Both the position numbers and the translations under genes were made by a program. 64,000 nucleotides of DNA. Source: Citrobacter amalonaticus. Lineage in GTDB: Bacteria > Pseudomonadota > Gammaproteobacteria > Enterobacterales > Enterobacteriaceae. Positions 37,108 to 48,336 of this stretch are shown here, one piece after another; positions within the stretch are counted from its first letter, which is position 1, and each line of letters begins with the position of its first letter. Under the pieces are notes generated by a model, which did no database searches, was not told where the DNA came from, and saw only the letters and a list, made by a program, of their open reading frames with translations. The stretch is from positions 3,100,001 to 3,164,000 of the forward strand of contig NZ_AP024585.1 in the NCBI RefSeq assembly GCF_018323885.1. The letters are read 5' to 3'.

Positions 37108-38466
37108 TTAGCCCCCGTTGCGTTTCAGTTGCATCTCAGCATGGTGGCGTTTTTCGCCGATCATCACCACAATCAACAGAATCACCGCCAGAATGCTGCC
37201 GCCGATCATCACCATGAAACCGCCGTCCCAACCGAAGAAGTCCACGGTGTAGCCGACGATGGCGCTGGCCGCCACGGAACCGCCGAGGTAACCAAACAGG
37301 CCGGTAAAGCCCGCTGCCGTCCCTGCGGCTTTTTTCGGTGCCAGTTCCAGCGCATGCAGACCAATCAGCATCACCGGACCGTAAATCAGGAAGCCGATCA
37401 CAATCATACAAACCATATCGACGGTCGGGTTACCTGCCGGGTTCATCCAGTAAACGATGGTAGCGATCGTCACCAGGGTCATAAAGAACACACCGGTCGC
37501 GCCACGGTTACCACGGAACACTTTGTCCGACATCCAGCCGCACAGCAGCGTGCCAGGGATCCCTGCATATTCATAGAAGAAGTAGGCCCAGGAGGATTTA
37601 TCCAGCGCAAAGTGCTTCACTTCTTTCAGATAGGTTGGAGACCAGTCGAGAATGCCGTAACGCAGCAGATAAACGAACACGTTCGCAATCGCGATCTACC
37701 ACAACAGTTTATTCGGCAGAACGTACTGCATGAAGATCTGCTTCGCGGTCAGCTCTTCTTCCGCTTTCTCGTTGTAGTCGTCCGGATAGTCGTTTTTGTA
37801 CTCTTCGATGGGCGGCAGGCCACAGGATTGCGGCGTATCACGCATCAGCGCGAAAGCGAAAATAGCCACCAGAATGGCGCCGAACGCTGGCATATACAGG
37901 GCAGCTTTCCAGTCGTTAAACCAGGCCATCCCGAGCAGGAACAGCAGCGGAGGGATCCCGCCACCGACGTTATGCGCACAGTTCCAGACGGAGACAATCC
38001 CGCCACGTTCCTTCTGCGACCACCAGTGCACCATGGTACGTCCGCACGGCGGCCAGCCCATTCCCTGGAACCATCCGCAGAGGAACAACAGCACGAACAT
38101 AATGGCAATGCTCGATGTCGCCCACGGTACAAAGCCCATGAACAGCATCACTGCCGCGGCCAGAATCAGACCGGCTGGCAGGAAAACGCGCGGATTCGAG
38201 CGATCCGAAACCGACCCCATGATGAATTTCGAAAATCCGTAGGCAATAGAGATCCCCGACAAGGCAAAACCTAAATCACCGCGTGAAAACCCCTGCTCGA
38301 CCAGGTAAGGCATTGCAAGGGCAAAGTTCTTGCGCACCAGATAGTACGCGGCATAGCCAAAGAATATCCCCAGGAATATTTGCCAGCGAAGCCGGCGGTA
38401 TGTCGGATCGATCTCCGCTGCAGGCAAGCGAGCTTTATGCGCCGCTGGTTTAAAAATACTCAACAT
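37108..38466 (-). pseudogene. glpT: glycerol-3-phosphate transporter GlpT, in-frame amber stop
   Basis: The frame is 453 codons including stop, matching the 452-residue E. coli GlpT. Codon 257 (37696-37698 on the plus strand, CTA, i.e. TAG) is an amber stop where E. coli has Tyr: the context reads [28 protein letters not shown], with no frame change. The first product ends after the sixth or seventh helix and the central loop, so it would lack the C-terminal half of the MFS fold. The rest of the sequence is well kept, including the G3P-binding regions, which suggests a recent mutation. GlpT exchanges G3P for phosphate and also imports fosfomycin. Divergent from glpA, upstream of glpQ. An amber suppressor tRNA could restore it. 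Confidence 0.93.
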
Positions 38467-38579
38467 AATGTAGCCTCCGTGGCCCGTCTTTTATAAGTAG
38501 TAAACACCGCAGGTGGTACACGCAACCCCCGCTGCTTCCAGTGTTGGTCGCGATGTTATGCAAAGATACATGCCGTGAA

Positions 38580-38595
38580 TGTGAATTACAGCACA
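38580..38595. promoter_or_regulatory. CRP site in the glpT-glpA divergent promoter
   Basis: TGTGAATTACAGCACA matches TGTGA-N6-TCACA with one mismatch (G for T), in the 273-bp space between divergent glpTQ and glpABC. In E. coli this region also holds GlpR operators; ATGTTC at 38617-38622 may be part of one, but I cannot place them confidently. Confidence 0.6.
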
Positions 38596-38739
38596 TATTG
38601 TTACAGATTTATGATGAATGTTCAGAAAGGCGCACGAAATCACGTTTCATTTTCGAATTATGAGCGAATATGCGCGAAATCAAACAAACCATGCTTTTTA
38701 TGTGGCTAAATGATAAAAAACGAACTGTGAGGGAAAACA

Positions 38740-40368
38740 ATGAAAACTCGCGACTCGCAAACCAGTGACGTGATTATCATTGGGGGTGGTGCCACTGGCG
38801 CAGGGATTGCCCGCGACTGCGCGCTGCGTGGACTCCGTGTTATTTTAGTCGAGCGTCATGATATTGCGACCGGAGCGCCCGGTCGTAACCACGGACTGCT
38901 GCACAGCGGCGCACGTTATGCGGTGACTGACGCCGAATCTGCCCGCGAATGCATCAGCGAAAACCAAATTCTGAAACGTATCGCCCGCCACTGCGTTGAG
39001 CCGACAGACGGTCTGTTTATTACCCTGCCCGAAGATGAGCTTTCCTTTCAGGCCACCTTTATCCGTGCCTGTGAAGAAGCGGGCATTCGGGCAGAAGCGA
39101 TCGATCCGCAACAGGCGCGGATTATCGAACCGTCGGTGAATCCACAGCTGATCGGCGCGGTCAAAGTGCCGGACGGAACGGTCGATCCGTTCCGCCTGAC
39201 TGCAGCCAACATGCTTGATGCGAAAGAGCACGGTGCTATTATCCTGACCGCCCACGAAGTGACGGGGTTGATCCGTGAAGGCGCGACCGTTAGCGGTGTC
39301 CATGTGCGCAACCATCTCAATGGCGAAACGCAAACGCTGCATGCGCCGGTGGTGGTGAACGCCGCCGGGATCTGGGGACAGCGGATCGCGGAATATGCCG
39401 ATTTGAGTATCCGCATGTTCCCGGCGAAAGGGTCGCTGCTCATTATGGACCACCGCATCAACCAACACGTCATTAACCGCTGCCGCAAGCCTTCCGACGC
39501 CGATATTCTGGTACCCGGCGATACCATTTCGCTGATTGGCACCACCTCAACCCACATTGATTACAATGATATCGACAGCAACCGCGTCACCGCCGATGAG
39601 GTCGATATTCTGCTGCGCGAAGGTGAAAAGCTGGCGCCGATCATGGCGAAAACGCGCATTCTGCGCGCCTACTCCGGGGTGCGTCCACTGGTGGCAAGCG
39701 ATGACGATCCCAGCGGTCGTAACGTCAGTCGCGGCATTGTGCTGTTCGATCACGCGAAACGCGACGGCCTGGACGGGTTTATCACGATTACCGGCGGCAA
39801 ACTGATGACTTATCGTCTAATGGCGGAATGGGCCACCGACGCGGTCTGCCGGAAACTGGGTAACACGCGTCCTTGCATCACTGCAGACACGCCGCTACCG
39901 GGCTCGCAGGAACCCACGGAAAGCACGCTGAAGCGCGTGATCTCTCTGCCAGCCCCACTGCGAGGCTCCGCGGTGTATCGCCACGGCGACCGTACGCCAG
40001 CATGGCTGAGTCATGGTCGTCAGCACCGCAGTCTGGTCTGTGAATGTGAAGCCGTCACTGCGGGTGAAGTGCAGTACGCCGTCGAAAATTTAAACGTCAA
40101 CAGCCTGCTTGATCTCCGTCGTCGCACCCGCGTGGGGATGGGCACCTGTCAGGGCGAGCTCTGCGCCTGCCGTGCCGCCGGGTTGCTGCAACGCTTTAAC
40201 ATCACCACCGCTGCGCAGTCCATTACCCAGTTGTCAGACTTCCTCAACGAACGCTGGAAAGGCGTACAACCGATCGCCTGGGGTGATGCCCTGCGCGAAA
40301 GCGAATTTACCCGCTGGGTATACCAGGGATTATGTGGTCTGGAAAAGGAGCCTCGCGATGAGATTTGA
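38740..40368 (+). CDS. glpA: anaerobic glycerol-3-phosphate dehydrogenase subunit A
   Basis: Catalytic FAD subunit of the anaerobic G3P dehydrogenase that feeds electrons to menaquinone. The 542-residue protein has the FAD motif [20 protein letters not shown] at residues 12-31 and the C-terminal BFD-like [2Fe-2S] region with cysteines in [12 protein letters not shown] and [12 protein letters not shown]. Full length. GAGGGAAAAC precedes the ATG. The product ends 11 bp inside glpB. Confidence 0.97.
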   Translation: MKTRDSQTSDVIIIGGGATGAGIARDCALRGLRVILVERHDIATGAPGRNHGLLHSGARYAVTDAESARECISENQILKRIARHCVEPTDGLFITLPEDELSFQATFIRACEEAGIRAEAIDPQQARIIEPSVNPQLIGAVKVPDGTVDPFRLTAANMLDAKEHGAIILTAHEVTGLIREGATVSGVHVRNHLNGETQTLHAPVVVNAAGIWGQRIAEYADLSIRMFPAKGSLLIMDHRINQHVINRCRKPSDADILVPGDTISLIGTTSTHIDYNDIDSNRVTADEVDILLREGEKLAPIMAKTRILRAYSGVRPLVASDDDPSGRNVSRGIVLFDHAKRDGLDGFITITGGKLMTYRLMAEWATDAVCRKLGNTRPCITADTPLPGSQEPTESTLKRVISLPAPLRGSAVYRHGDRTPAWLSHGRQHRSLVCECEAVTAGEVQYAVENLNVNSLLDLRRRTRVGMGTCQGELCACRAAGLLQRFNITTAAQSITQLSDFLNERWKGVQPIAWGDALRESEFTRWVYQGLCGLEKEPRDEI

Positions 40369-41617
40369 TACGGTCATTATGGGCGGCGGTCTCGCCGGAC
40401 TGCTGTGCGGACTGCAGTTGCAAAAGAGCGGATTACGCTGTGCGGTGGTCACTCGCGGTCAGAGCGCGCTGCACTTCTCTTCCGGCTCGCTGGATCTGCT
40501 CAGCGCGCTACCGGACGGGCAACCAGTGAATGACATCACTGCCGGTCTGGACGCCCTGCGCGAACAGGCCCCAACACATCCCTACGCCACGCTGGGTACG
40601 CAACGCGTTCTGACACTCGCTGAACAGACACAGGCGCTGCTGGAAGCCTCCGGCGCGCATTTGCAAGGCGAGGTTCGGCAGTCACATCAGCGGGTCACCC
40701 CGCTCGGCACACTGCGTTCGACCTGGCTCAGTTCACCGGAAGTCCCTGTCTGGCCGCTGGCGGCAAAACGCCTTTGTGTGGTGGGCATTAGCGGCTTACT
40801 CGATTTTCAGGCGCACCTGGCGGCGGCCTCTTTACGTCAACAGGATCTGACGGTTGAAACCGCCGAAATCGACCTGCCGGAACTGGACGTGTTGCGTGAC
40901 AACGCCACCGAATTTCGGGCGGTGAATATTGCGCGTTTTCTGGATAACGAAGATAAATGGCCCTTGTTGTATGACGCGCTGTTGCCGATCGCAAAAACCT
41001 GCGAAATGATCATCATGCCCGCCTGCTTTGGTCTGGTGGATGACCGCCTCTGGCGCTGGCTCAACGAGCGTCTGCCATGCTCGCTCATGCTACTGCCTAC
41101 GCTACCGCCATCGGTGCTGGGGATCCGTCTGCATAACCAGTTGCAGCGTCAGTTCGTCCGTCAGGGCGGGATCTGGATGCCAGGCGATGAGGTGAAGAAA
41201 GTCACCTGCAAAAATGGCGTGGTGAGCGAAATCTGGACGCGCAACCACGCGGACATTCCGCTACGCCCGCGTTTCGCGGTGCTTGCCAGCGGGAGTTTCT
41301 TTAGCAGCGGCCTGCTTGCCGAACGTGAAGGGATCCGCGAACCGATTCTGGGACTGGATGTTCAGCAAACGGCGACCCGCGCCGAATGGTATCAACGCGA
41401 TTTCTTTGACGCGCAACCCTGGCAACAGTTTGGCGTCAGCACTGATGAGGCGCTGCGCCCGTCGTTGGCCGGACAAACCGTAGACAACCTCTATGCGATT
41501 GGCTCGGTTCTCGGCGGATTCGACCCCATTGCCCAGGGATGCGGAGGCGGCGTCTGCGCAGTCACCGCGTTACATGCCGCCCATCACATTGCAGCACGTG
41601 CAGGAGGTGAGCAATGA
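40358..41617 (+). CDS. glpB: anaerobic glycerol-3-phosphate dehydrogenase subunit B
   Basis: Second FAD-binding subunit of the GlpABC complex. Start at the ATG at 40358, with AAAAGGAG upstream, gives 419 residues, equal to E. coli GlpB; the frame is open for 249 bases more upstream, but those lie inside glpA. The FAD-binding motif is [17 protein letters not shown] at residues 7-23, and [15 protein letters not shown] closes the nucleotide domain. Overlaps glpA by 11 bp and glpC by 4 bp. Confidence 0.96.
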   Translation: MRFDTVIMGGGLAGLLCGLQLQKSGLRCAVVTRGQSALHFSSGSLDLLSALPDGQPVNDITAGLDALREQAPTHPYATLGTQRVLTLAEQTQALLEASGAHLQGEVRQSHQRVTPLGTLRSTWLSSPEVPVWPLAAKRLCVVGISGLLDFQAHLAAASLRQQDLTVETAEIDLPELDVLRDNATEFRAVNIARFLDNEDKWPLLYDALLPIAKTCEMIIMPACFGLVDDRLWRWLNERLPCSLMLLPTLPPSVLGIRLHNQLQRQFVRQGGIWMPGDEVKKVTCKNGVVSEIWTRNHADIPLRPRFAVLASGSFFSSGLLAEREGIREPILGLDVQQTATRAEWYQRDFFDAQPWQQFGVSTDEALRPSLAGQTVDNLYAIGSVLGGFDPIAQGCGGGVCAVTALHAAHHIAARAGGEQ

Positions 41618-42804
41618 GCGATACGAGTTTTGAAAGTTGCATCAAATGCACGGTCTGTACTACCGCCTGTCCGGTCAGCCGTGTGAATCCAGGTTACCCG
41701 GGCCCCAAACAGGCCGGTCCCGACGGCGAGCGCCTGCGTCTGAAAGATGGCGCGCTGTACGACGACGCGCTGAAATATTGCATTAACTGCAAACGCTGCG
41801 AAGTGGCCTGCCCGTCTGACGTCAAAATCGGCGATATCATTCAGCGCGCGCGGGCAAAATATGACACCTCCACCCCGTCGCTGCGTAACTTTATCTTAAG
41901 CCACACCGATCTGATGGGCAGTGTTTCCACCCCGTTCGCGCCGGTGGTCAACACGGCAACGTCACTGAAACCGGTGCGCCAGTTGCTCGATTACGCGCTG
42001 AAAATCGACCATCGCCGGACGTTGCCAAAATACTCTTTCGGCACCTTCCGCCGCTGGTATCGCAGCGTGGCGGCCCAGCAGGCACAGTACAACGATCAGG
42101 TTGCCTTCTTCCACGGTTGTTTTGTGAATTACAACCATCCGCAGCTCGGCAAAGATTTGATCAAAGTGCTGAACGCGATGGGCACCGGCGTCCAGTTATT
42201 GAGTAAAGAGAAGTGCTGCGGCGTGCCGCTGATTGCCAACGGGTTCACCGACAAGGCGCGTAAACAGGCGGTGACTAACGTCGAATCACTGCGTGAAGCG
42301 ATTGGCGTGAAGGGGATTCCGGTCATTGCCACTTCCTCGACCTGTACTTTTGCGCTGCGTGACGAGTACCCGGAAGTGCTGGACGTCGACAACAGCGGTC
42401 TGCGGGAACATATCGAACTGGCAACCCGCTGGCTGTGGCGAAAACTGGACGAAGGAAAAACCCTGCCGCTGAAGCCGTTACCGTTAAAAGTGGTGTATCA
42501 CACGCCGTGCCATATGGAAAAAATGGGCTGGACGCTGTACACCCTTGAACTGTTACGCCGCATTCCGGGGCTGGAACTCACGGTGCTGGATTCTCAGTGC
42601 TGCGGAATAGCTGGTACCTACGGCTTTAAAAAAGAGAACTATCCTACCTCGCAAGCCATCGGCGCACCGCTGTTTAAACAGATTGAAGACAGCGGCGCGG
42701 ATATTGTGGTGACCGACTGCGAGACCTGCAAATGGCAAATCGAGATGTCCACCAGCAAACGCTGCGAACATCCGATCACCCTGTTGGCGAAAGCATTAGG
42801 CTAA
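41614..42804 (+). CDS. glpC: anaerobic glycerol-3-phosphate dehydrogenase subunit C
   Basis: Iron-sulfur subunit that connects GlpAB to the membrane and menaquinone. The 396 residues begin with two 4Fe-4S motifs ([12 protein letters not shown] near residue 9 and [12 protein letters not shown] near residue 55), followed by two CCG domains with CCGVP and CCGIAG. Length equals E. coli GlpC. A hairpin terminator follows 7 bp after the stop. The complex is intact here even though glpT is broken, so G3P made from glycerol could still be used. Confidence 0.96.
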   Translation: MSDTSFESCIKCTVCTTACPVSRVNPGYPGPKQAGPDGERLRLKDGALYDDALKYCINCKRCEVACPSDVKIGDIIQRARAKYDTSTPSLRNFILSHTDLMGSVSTPFAPVVNTATSLKPVRQLLDYALKIDHRRTLPKYSFGTFRRWYRSVAAQQAQYNDQVAFFHGCFVNYNHPQLGKDLIKVLNAMGTGVQLLSKEKCCGVPLIANGFTDKARKQAVTNVESLREAIGVKGIPVIATSSTCTFALRDEYPEVLDVDNSGLREHIELATRWLWRKLDEGKTLPLKPLPLKVVYHTPCHMEKMGWTLYTLELLRRIPGLELTVLDSQCCGIAGTYGFKKENYPTSQAIGAPLFKQIEDSGADIVVTDCETCKWQIEMSTSKRCEHPITLLAKALG

Positions 42805-42810
42805 ATGACT

Positions 42811-42841
42811 CGCCCGGCGGCACGGTGCCCCGGGCGTTTTT
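42811..42841 (+). terminator. Rho-independent terminator of glpABC
   Basis: CGCCCGG (42811-42817) pairs with CCGGGCG (42830-42836), with an inner GCAC/GTGC pairing and five T after. Confidence 0.85.
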
Positions 42842-42986
42842 GCGTTTAGCCTTCCACAAAATTGAATACGTTACCGTCGTACGTATTTATCTCCCGTCCC
42901 TCTTCGCAAAGACTGAATTTCGGGCATGCAGCCCTTAATGTAACCTCGTATCGTCACGTCACTGGATTCTTTGGTGACGGACAACC

Positions 42987-43901
42987 ATGGCGAAATCAAC
43001 GACGTCAACACCGCACGATGCCGTGTTTAAAAAGATGATGACCCATCCTGAAATTGCGCAGGATTTTCTTAAGATTCATCTTCCTGAGTCATTATGCAAA
43101 CTTTGCGAGTTAACCACGCTCAAACTGGAATCCACCACCTTCATTGAAGACGACCTGAGAACCTACTATTCCGATGTTTTGTGGTCGCTGAAAACACACG
43201 AGGGTGAGGGTTACATTTACTGCGTTATCGAACATCAGAGTACCGCCGTGCCGCACATGGCCTTTCGTTTGATGCGCTATGCCACTGCCGCGATGCAACA
43301 CCACCTTGATAACGGAAATAAAACCCTGCCGCTGGTGATCCCGATGCTGTTTTATCATGGCGAACAAAGCCCATACCCTTTCTCACTGAACTGGCTGGAC
43401 GAATTTAACGACCTACAGCTGGCGCGGCAACTCTACACAGAAGCCTTTCCACTGGTCGATATCACGGTGATTACTGACGACGAAATCATGCAGCATAAGC
43501 GCATAGCTCTGCTGGAACTGATGCAAAAACATATCCGCGATCGTGATTTGATGGGGCTGGTTGACCGACTGGTCACGCTGTTAATTACAGGTACTGCTAA
43601 TGACAGCCAGTTGCATACACTGTTTAATTATCTGGTGCAGTACGGCGATGTGTCCCGCTTCAGTGACTTTATCCGTAACGTCGCTGAGCGAGTTCCCCAT
43701 CACAAGGAGAAATTGATGACGATTGCAGAAAGGCTTCGGCAGGAAGGCCACCATACGGGATTGCAGGAAGGCAGGCAAAAAGGCACCAGGGAGGAGGCAT
43801 TACGTATCGCGCGGATGATGCTGAAAAGCGGGATCGAACGCGACAAGGTGTTGATGATAACCGGACTGTCACTCGACGATATCATGGCAAACAGTCCGTA
43901 A
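42987..43901 (+). CDS. rpnE: Rpn-family recombination-promoting nuclease (YfaD/RpnE-like)
   Basis: A 304-residue protein of the PDDEXK transposase-nuclease (Rpn) family, in the same place as E. coli yfaD (rpnE), between glpC and rhmA. The N-terminus [21 protein letters not shown] is the family signature. The nuclease core is visible as an Asp in YYSDVLW near residue 63 and the E-x-Q of YCVIEHQS near residue 80. The C-terminal part after about residue 244 is polar and rich in GLQEGRQ-type repeats typical of the family tail. E. coli Rpn proteins are DNA endonucleases linked with recombination and, in some cases, phage defence. It is flanked by hairpins. The frame contains a strong internal start (see next entry). 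Confidence 0.87.
   Translation: MAKSTTSTPHDAVFKKMMTHPEIAQDFLKIHLPESLCKLCELTTLKLESTTFIEDDLRTYYSDVLWSLKTHEGEGYIYCVIEHQSTAVPHMAFRLMRYATAAMQHHLDNGNKTLPLVIPMLFYHGEQSPYPFSLNWLDEFNDLQLARQLYTEAFPLVDITVITDDEIMQHKRIALLELMQKHIRDRDLMGLVDRLVTLLITGTANDSQLHTLFNYLVQYGDVSRFSDFIRNVAERVPHHKEKLMTIAERLRQEGHHTGLQEGRQKGTREEALRIARMMLKSGIERDKVLMITGLSLDDIMANSP
43716..43901 (+). CDS. candidate internal product of rpnE (RpnS-type C-terminal protein)
   Basis: Within rpnE and in the same frame, ATG at 43716 has a consensus ribosome site AAGGAG at 43704-43709, six bases away. It would give a 61-residue protein starting [18 protein letters not shown]. coli rpn genes are reported to make a small C-terminal protein from an internal start that blocks the full-length nuclease. 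The sequence signal here is seen directly; the antitoxin role is inferred by analogy. Confidence 0.6.
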   Translation: MTIAERLRQEGHHTGLQEGRQKGTREEALRIARMMLKSGIERDKVLMITGLSLDDIMANSP

Positions 43902-43914
43902 AGTCTGACAGATG

Positions 43915-43939
43915 GCCCGGCGGTGCAGCGCCGCCGGGC
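43915..43939. terminator. hairpin between convergent rpnE and rhmA
   Basis: GCCCGGCGG (43915-43923) and CCGCCGGGC (43931-43939) form a 9-bp perfect GC stem with a 7-base loop. There is no T tract on either side, so an intrinsic terminator is uncertain; it may just stabilise 3' ends. Confidence 0.5.
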
Positions 43940-43946
43940 TATGGAT

Positions 43947-44750
43947 TTAGTAACTGCTTTTCAGTTTCGGCATCGTCTGACCGGGCTTAAACATTGCCAG
44001 CCGCTGATCCAGCGCGTCAGTATACAACATAGTATCAACGCCCACGGCGACAAAGTTTGCCCCCCATTCCAGACATTTCTGCGCCATGAGCGGATCGACG
44101 GCGAGAAAACCCGCCGCTTTTCCGGCCGCACGAATGCGCTGGATGCTCTCTTTGATAATCCTCTGCACCTCCGGGTGCCCGCTGTTGTCCGGATACCCCA
44201 ACGAAGCCGAAAGATCGGCGGGACCAATAAACACGCCGTCAATCCCGTCTACATCGAGGATCGCATCCAGATTATCCAGCGCGGCTTTACTTTCAACCTG
44301 CACCAGCAGACAGAGTGACTCATTGGCCTGCGCCATATAGTTTTCAATGCGTCCCCAGCGCGCTGCCCGCGCCACGCTGGCGCCGACGCCGCGCTCCCCC
44401 ACCGGCGGGTAACGGGTTGCAGCAACCACCTGCCGCGCCTGTTCTGCGCTATCGACCATCGGTATCAACAGCGTCTGCGCGCCGATATCCAGTACCTGCT
44501 TGATCAATGCCTTAGCGCCTTCTACCGGACGAATCACCGGCTGGCTGGCGTAAGGGGCTATCGCCTGCAACTGATGATAGAGATCCTGCATCGTGTTCGG
44601 CGCGTGTTCGCCGTCGATCAGCAGCCAGTCATAACCCGACGTCGCGGCAATTTCCGCCATATAAGAGGTGGTCGAACTCAGCCACAGTCCGATTTGTACT
44701 TCCCCTTTGCGGAGTGCGTCCTTAAAAGGGTTTGCTAACAATGCGTTCAT
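43947..44750 (-). CDS. rhmA: 2-keto-3-deoxy-L-rhamnonate aldolase RhmA
   Basis: A class II (metal-dependent) HpcH/HpaI-type aldolase that splits 2-keto-3-deoxy-L-rhamnonate to pyruvate and lactaldehyde. Start at the ATG at 44750 gives 267 residues like E. coli YfaU, with AAGGAT upstream; an upstream in-frame ATG at 44792 overlaps rhmT and is unlikely. The metal-binding residues are within [18 protein letters not shown] and [17 protein letters not shown]. It is the last gene of the rhmDTA operon, 25 bp after rhmT. Confidence 0.95.
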   Translation of the reverse strand: MNALLANPFKDALRKGEVQIGLWLSSTTSYMAEIAATSGYDWLLIDGEHAPNTMQDLYHQLQAIAPYASQPVIRPVEGAKALIKQVLDIGAQTLLIPMVDSAEQARQVVAATRYPPVGERGVGASVARAARWGRIENYMAQANESLCLLVQVESKAALDNLDAILDVDGIDGVFIGPADLSASLGYPDNSGHPEVQRIIKESIQRIRAAGKAAGFLAVDPLMAQKCLEWGANFVAVGVDTMLYTDALDQRLAMFKPGQTMPKLKSSY

Positions 44751-44775
44751 AATGATCCTTACAACATGGATAAAC

Positions 44776-46065
44776 TTATTGATGCGCAGCACCCGGTTGC
44801 GACGCAGGACGATTTACGCTCAGGGTGAAAATAATCAATGAGCCGATGATGGCGACGCCCGCCAGCGTCAACAGTCCTGCGGCATCGCTGGCAAACATCG
44901 TTTCTGCTTTAACACGCAGGATTGGCGCAATAAACCCGCCCACCGCGCCAAACAGGTTCACGAAGCCGATCCCCGCCGCCAGCGCGGTGCCGGAAAGTAA
45001 TTGCGTCGGCATGGTCCAGAACACCGGTTGTACGGCGATAAAACCGACAGCCGCTACGCAAAGCGCCAGAATCGCCACCATCGGAGACGCCAGCCCGGAT
45101 ACGCCGATGCCAATCCCCGCCGCCAGCAGCGTCAGCGCAGCGACATTACGACGTTCACCCGTACGGTCTGAGTAGCGAGGGATCAGCCAGGTCCCGAACA
45201 GTGCGGCAACCCATGGAATGGCAGTCACCACCGACGCCGTGAAGCCGACTTTGGTGCCCAGCAGTGCAGCAACCTGAGTCGGCAGGAAGAAAATCAGTCC
45301 GTACACCGCCACCTGAATCGTCAGATAGATAATCGCCAGTTGCCAGACGCGTCCGTTACGCAGGGCATCCGTCAGTTTTGACGTGGTCTTCTTCTCTTCT
45401 TCACTCGCCAGTTGGCTTATGAGCGCCGCTTTCTCTTCTGCGCTGAGGAAACGGGCCTGCTGCGGGGTATCATCCAGCCAGAAGAAGGTGAAGACCCCGG
45501 CACCAACTGCCAGCAAACCTTCGATAACGAACATCCAGAACCAGCCAGGATGCCCCATGAAACCGTGCATCTCCAGCAGCGCGCCGGACAGCGGCGATCC
45601 CAGCGTCAACGCCAGCGGCGCCCCCATGTAAAACAGCCCCATAATGCTGGCGCGGTTACGCTGCGGGAACCATTGCGAGGTGAGATAGATCATGCCGGGG
45701 AAGAAACCGGCTTCCGCCGCTCCCAGCAGGGTACGGATAATCAGGAATTTCGCCTCGGTATCCGCCCACGCCATCGCGGCGGAGAGGAATCCCCACAACA
45801 GCGTGGTGGTGCCAATCCATGTTCTGGCCCCCAGCTTGCGCATCAGCAGGTTAGCGGGCACGCCAAGAAAGGCGTAGACCACAAAGAAAATCCCCGCGCC
45901 AAGCGCATAGGCTTCGTTGCTCAGCCCGGTATCAATCTGATAGGTCTCTTTGGCAAAGCCAATGTTCGAACGGTCCAGAAACGCCAGTACATACAGTGCC
46001 AGCATAAACGGGATTAAACGTGCGCGGTTTTTCTTCACCACGCCGTCAAGAAGAGTGGTACTCAT
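44776..46065 (-). CDS. rhmT: L-rhamnonate transporter RhmT (MFS)
   Basis: A 429-residue major facilitator of the anion:cation symporter family, with twelve membrane segments and the typical N-terminal [20 protein letters not shown] (D-R-x-N-I/V motif). It is nearly identical to E. coli YfaV in recall. The ATG at 46065 matches that start and is preceded by AGGATCTTGCT; an in-frame ATG at 46122 would add 19 residues running through the intergenic hairpin. It imports L-rhamnonate for RhmD and RhmA. Lies between rhmD and rhmA. Confidence 0.93.
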   Translation of the reverse strand: MSTTLLDGVVKKNRARLIPFMLALYVLAFLDRSNIGFAKETYQIDTGLSNEAYALGAGIFFVVYAFLGVPANLLMRKLGARTWIGTTTLLWGFLSAAMAWADTEAKFLIIRTLLGAAEAGFFPGMIYLTSQWFPQRNRASIMGLFYMGAPLALTLGSPLSGALLEMHGFMGHPGWFWMFVIEGLLAVGAGVFTFFWLDDTPQQARFLSAEEKAALISQLASEEEKKTTSKLTDALRNGRVWQLAIIYLTIQVAVYGLIFFLPTQVAALLGTKVGFTASVVTAIPWVAALFGTWLIPRYSDRTGERRNVAALTLLAAGIGIGVSGLASPMVAILALCVAAVGFIAVQPVFWTMPTQLLSGTALAAGIGFVNLFGAVGGFIAPILRVKAETMFASDAAGLLTLAGVAIIGSLIIFTLSVNRPASQPGAAHQ

Positions 46066-46090
46066 AGCAAGATCCTCAAAGAGATGAGGG

Positions 46091-46112
46091 CGTTGCCGAC
46101 GCTGCGGCAACG
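46091..46112. repeat. perfect hairpin in the rhmD-rhmT intergenic space
   Basis: CGTTGCCG (46091-46098) and CGGCAACG (46105-46112) form an 8-bp stem with a 6-base loop in the 56-bp space between rhmD and rhmT. No T tract. It may affect mRNA processing or relative expression. Confidence 0.6.
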
Positions 46113-46121
46113 CACAGGTCA

Positions 46122-47327
46122 TTAGTGGCTATAAGGCCGTTTCAGATTGCAGTCGCGGTTAAGCTCCACGCCGAATCCTGGTTTATCCAGCACGGACTTA
46201 TGAATGCGGCCCTGTACCGGTACCGGTTCATCAAGCAGAATCGGGTCAAACTGCGGACGCATGGTTGAGCAGTCCGGGCTGGTCATCAGGAACTCACTGA
46301 ACGGCGTGTTGGTGAAGGTAATCACCGCATGATGTGAGTAGACCGACGAGCCGTGCGGTACCACCAGTTGTCCGCGCGATTTCGCAATCGCAGCAATCTC
46401 GACCAGCGTGGTCAGGCCGCCGCACCAGCCGACATCCGGCTGCATGATATCGATACCGGTTTCCGCCAGCGTACGGAAGGACTGCAGTGTGCCGTGGTGT
46501 TCACCGCTGGTGACCATCATGCCTGCCGGCGCATTGCGTTTCAGTTCGCGATAGCCTTCATACTGCTGTGGCGGTAAACACTCTTCGATCCACTTCAGGT
46601 TAGATGGCGCGCAGGCGTGAGCCAGCTTCGTGGCGTAATTCACGTCCTGACTCATCCAGCAGTCCAGCATCAGCCAGAAATCCGGGCCGCACTTCTCACG
46701 CATCTCCGCCACCATCGCGGCATCTTTGCGGATCCCCACATCGCCGTCGTGTGGTCCCCAGTGCGTCGGCATTTTGCCGCCAATGAAGCCCATCTCTTTT
46801 GCCAGATCCGGACGAGCACCCGTGGCGTAAAACTGAATTTCATCGCGCACCGCGCCGCCCAGCAGTTTGTAGACCGGCAGACCGACCACCTTGCCAAAAA
46901 GATCCCACAGCGCCAAATCAACGCAGGAGATGGTGTTCATCACCAGACCGCCAGAGCCTGAGTAATACATGGTCGCACCGAGCATCTGATCGTGAATGAG
47001 TTTGATATCGCTGACGCATTTTCCTTCGATAAAGCGATTGAGGTGTTTTTCAACAATAAAGCACCCCATCTCCCCTGCCGTAGAGACCGCAAATCCCGTC
47101 TGTCCGTTTTCGGCTTCAACTTCGACAATCAACGTACCCAGCACGTTAATCCCAAAGGACTGGCGTGACTGTTCGTATTCACGATATTTGCTCATCGGCG
47201 TGGCGATATGATCGTCAATCCAGTGATTCGCCCCCTGGTCATGATAATCACCGCCGCCAGCGCCTTTTTCTGCGGTAGCGCCACCGGTAAACCAGGCGCG
47301 GACATGTTTAATTTTGGGTAGGGTCAT
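46122..47327 (-). CDS. rhmD: L-rhamnonate dehydratase RhmD
   Basis: An enolase-superfamily (mandelate racemase group) dehydratase turning L-rhamnonate into 2-keto-3-deoxy-L-rhamnonate. I chose the ATG at 47327 (401 residues, [13 protein letters not shown]) because GGAGAAC lies 5-11 bases before it; an ATG four codons earlier has no ribosome site. Metal-binding acids are in [22 protein letters not shown] and MVTSGEHHG, and the conserved [11 protein letters not shown] and PHGSS follow. First gene of the operon, 14 bp after rhmR on the same strand. Confidence 0.95.
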   Translation of the reverse strand: MTLPKIKHVRAWFTGGATAEKGAGGGDYHDQGANHWIDDHIATPMSKYREYEQSRQSFGINVLGTLIVEVEAENGQTGFAVSTAGEMGCFIVEKHLNRFIEGKCVSDIKLIHDQMLGATMYYSGSGGLVMNTISCVDLALWDLFGKVVGLPVYKLLGGAVRDEIQFYATGARPDLAKEMGFIGGKMPTHWGPHDGDVGIRKDAAMVAEMREKCGPDFWLMLDCWMSQDVNYATKLAHACAPSNLKWIEECLPPQQYEGYRELKRNAPAGMMVTSGEHHGTLQSFRTLAETGIDIMQPDVGWCGGLTTLVEIAAIAKSRGQLVVPHGSSVYSHHAVITFTNTPFSEFLMTSPDCSTMRPQFDPILLDEPVPVQGRIHKSVLDKPGFGVELNRDCNLKRPYSH

Positions 47328-47341
47328 GATGTTCTCCATTA

Positions 47342-48124
47342 TTATGATGCGAGTGAATCGAAGGGACTTTTCCATCCCAACAGACGTGAAATATCCTTCG
47401 CGCAGGCAATGGCTTTGCCGGCAAGATAATCACGATTCTCTTCGTTAATTTCTAAGCGAGTGCCAACCACCGAAATGGCGGCGGCGGGTTCGTTATTGGC
47501 ATTAAATACAGGGGCAGCAACACAGCGTACATCCGGATAATCCTCTCCGTTGTCGAAGCTCCAGCCGCGCTGACGGATGCGTTCCAGTTCATCGCTAAGT
47601 TGCTGAGGTTGGGTGATCGTGGTGGGGGTCGCCTGCTCCCACACCAGCTGTTCAATAATGGCGTTACGCACGGCGGCGGGCTGCCAGGCCAACAGGCACT
47701 TACCAATACCAGAGCGATACAACGAAAGGCTTTTCCCTTCATGGGAGCGCACGCTGATGGTCGAAGACGATTCCACCTTCAGGATGTAATACGCGCTTTC
47801 ATGGTCAATGATCCCCAAATGGCAGAGCAGCCCCGTTTCATCCATCAGTTGCGTCAGGCGTGGTCGCGCCAGTTCACGCAGATCCATTTTGCTGAGCGCA
47901 TGGCCGGAGAGTTCCACCAGTTTGGTCCACAGACAAAAGTTCTCCTGGTGATCGACACTGATAAACCGCTGACGCTTCAGTTCACTCAACAGCAGGTACG
48001 CCGTGCTTTTGGGAATACCCAGCGTTTCGATAATCGTGGCGGCGCTACAGGGGCCAATCCGCGCAATCAGATTGAGAATATCAATGGCGCGGGTGAGCGC
48101 CGGGACTTTGCTTGATTCCAACAT
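47342..48124 (-). CDS. rhmR: IclR-family regulator of L-rhamnonate genes RhmR
   Basis: The 260-residue protein has an N-terminal winged HTH (about 8-70, with [27 protein letters not shown] split over its helices) and an IclR effector domain with [12 protein letters not shown] and the C-terminal [12 protein letters not shown]. It equals E. coli YfaX in length. It lies directly upstream of rhmD in the same direction and probably controls rhmDTA. I see no operator with confidence in the 160 bp upstream of it. Confidence 0.93.
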   Translation of the reverse strand: MLESSKVPALTRAIDILNLIARIGPCSAATIIETLGIPKSTAYLLLSELKRQRFISVDHQENFCLWTKLVELSGHALSKMDLRELARPRLTQLMDETGLLCHLGIIDHESAYYILKVESSSTISVRSHEGKSLSLYRSGIGKCLLAWQPAAVRNAIIEQLVWEQATPTTITQPQQLSDELERIRQRGWSFDNGEDYPDVRCVAAPVFNANNEPAAAISVVGTRLEINEENRDYLAGKAIACAKDISRLLGWKSPFDSLAS

Positions 48125-48286
48125 ACTGGACTCCAGTCTGAGATACTGGAATCAGTGTGATCGGTCGCGTCAGGTAAATTTGTGAAGCGCGTCATGTCGC
48201 GCCTTTCTTCCAGCAGAATGGAGAAATTACGTGCAGGAATGTGAGGTGACGCACGGATTTTTTCGTGGGGAGTACAATGGGTTGGA

Positions 48287-48326
48287 CAAAAAAAGAATCA
48301 GCCCGAAAAACGCAATGCCTTCGGGC
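48287..48326 (-). terminator. Rho-independent terminator of yfaY
   Basis: Minus strand GCCCGAA (48326-48320) pairs with TTCGGGC (48307-48301), then TGATTC and a T run to 48287. It is 11 bp after the yfaY stop. Confidence 0.85.
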
Positions 48327-48336
48327 GAGGTAAAGA

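Noticed and set aside
40109..40357. Extended N-terminus for glpB
   Set aside because: The frame is open into glpA, but the ATG at 40358 has a good ribosome site, the FAD motif follows directly, and the length then equals the E. coli protein.
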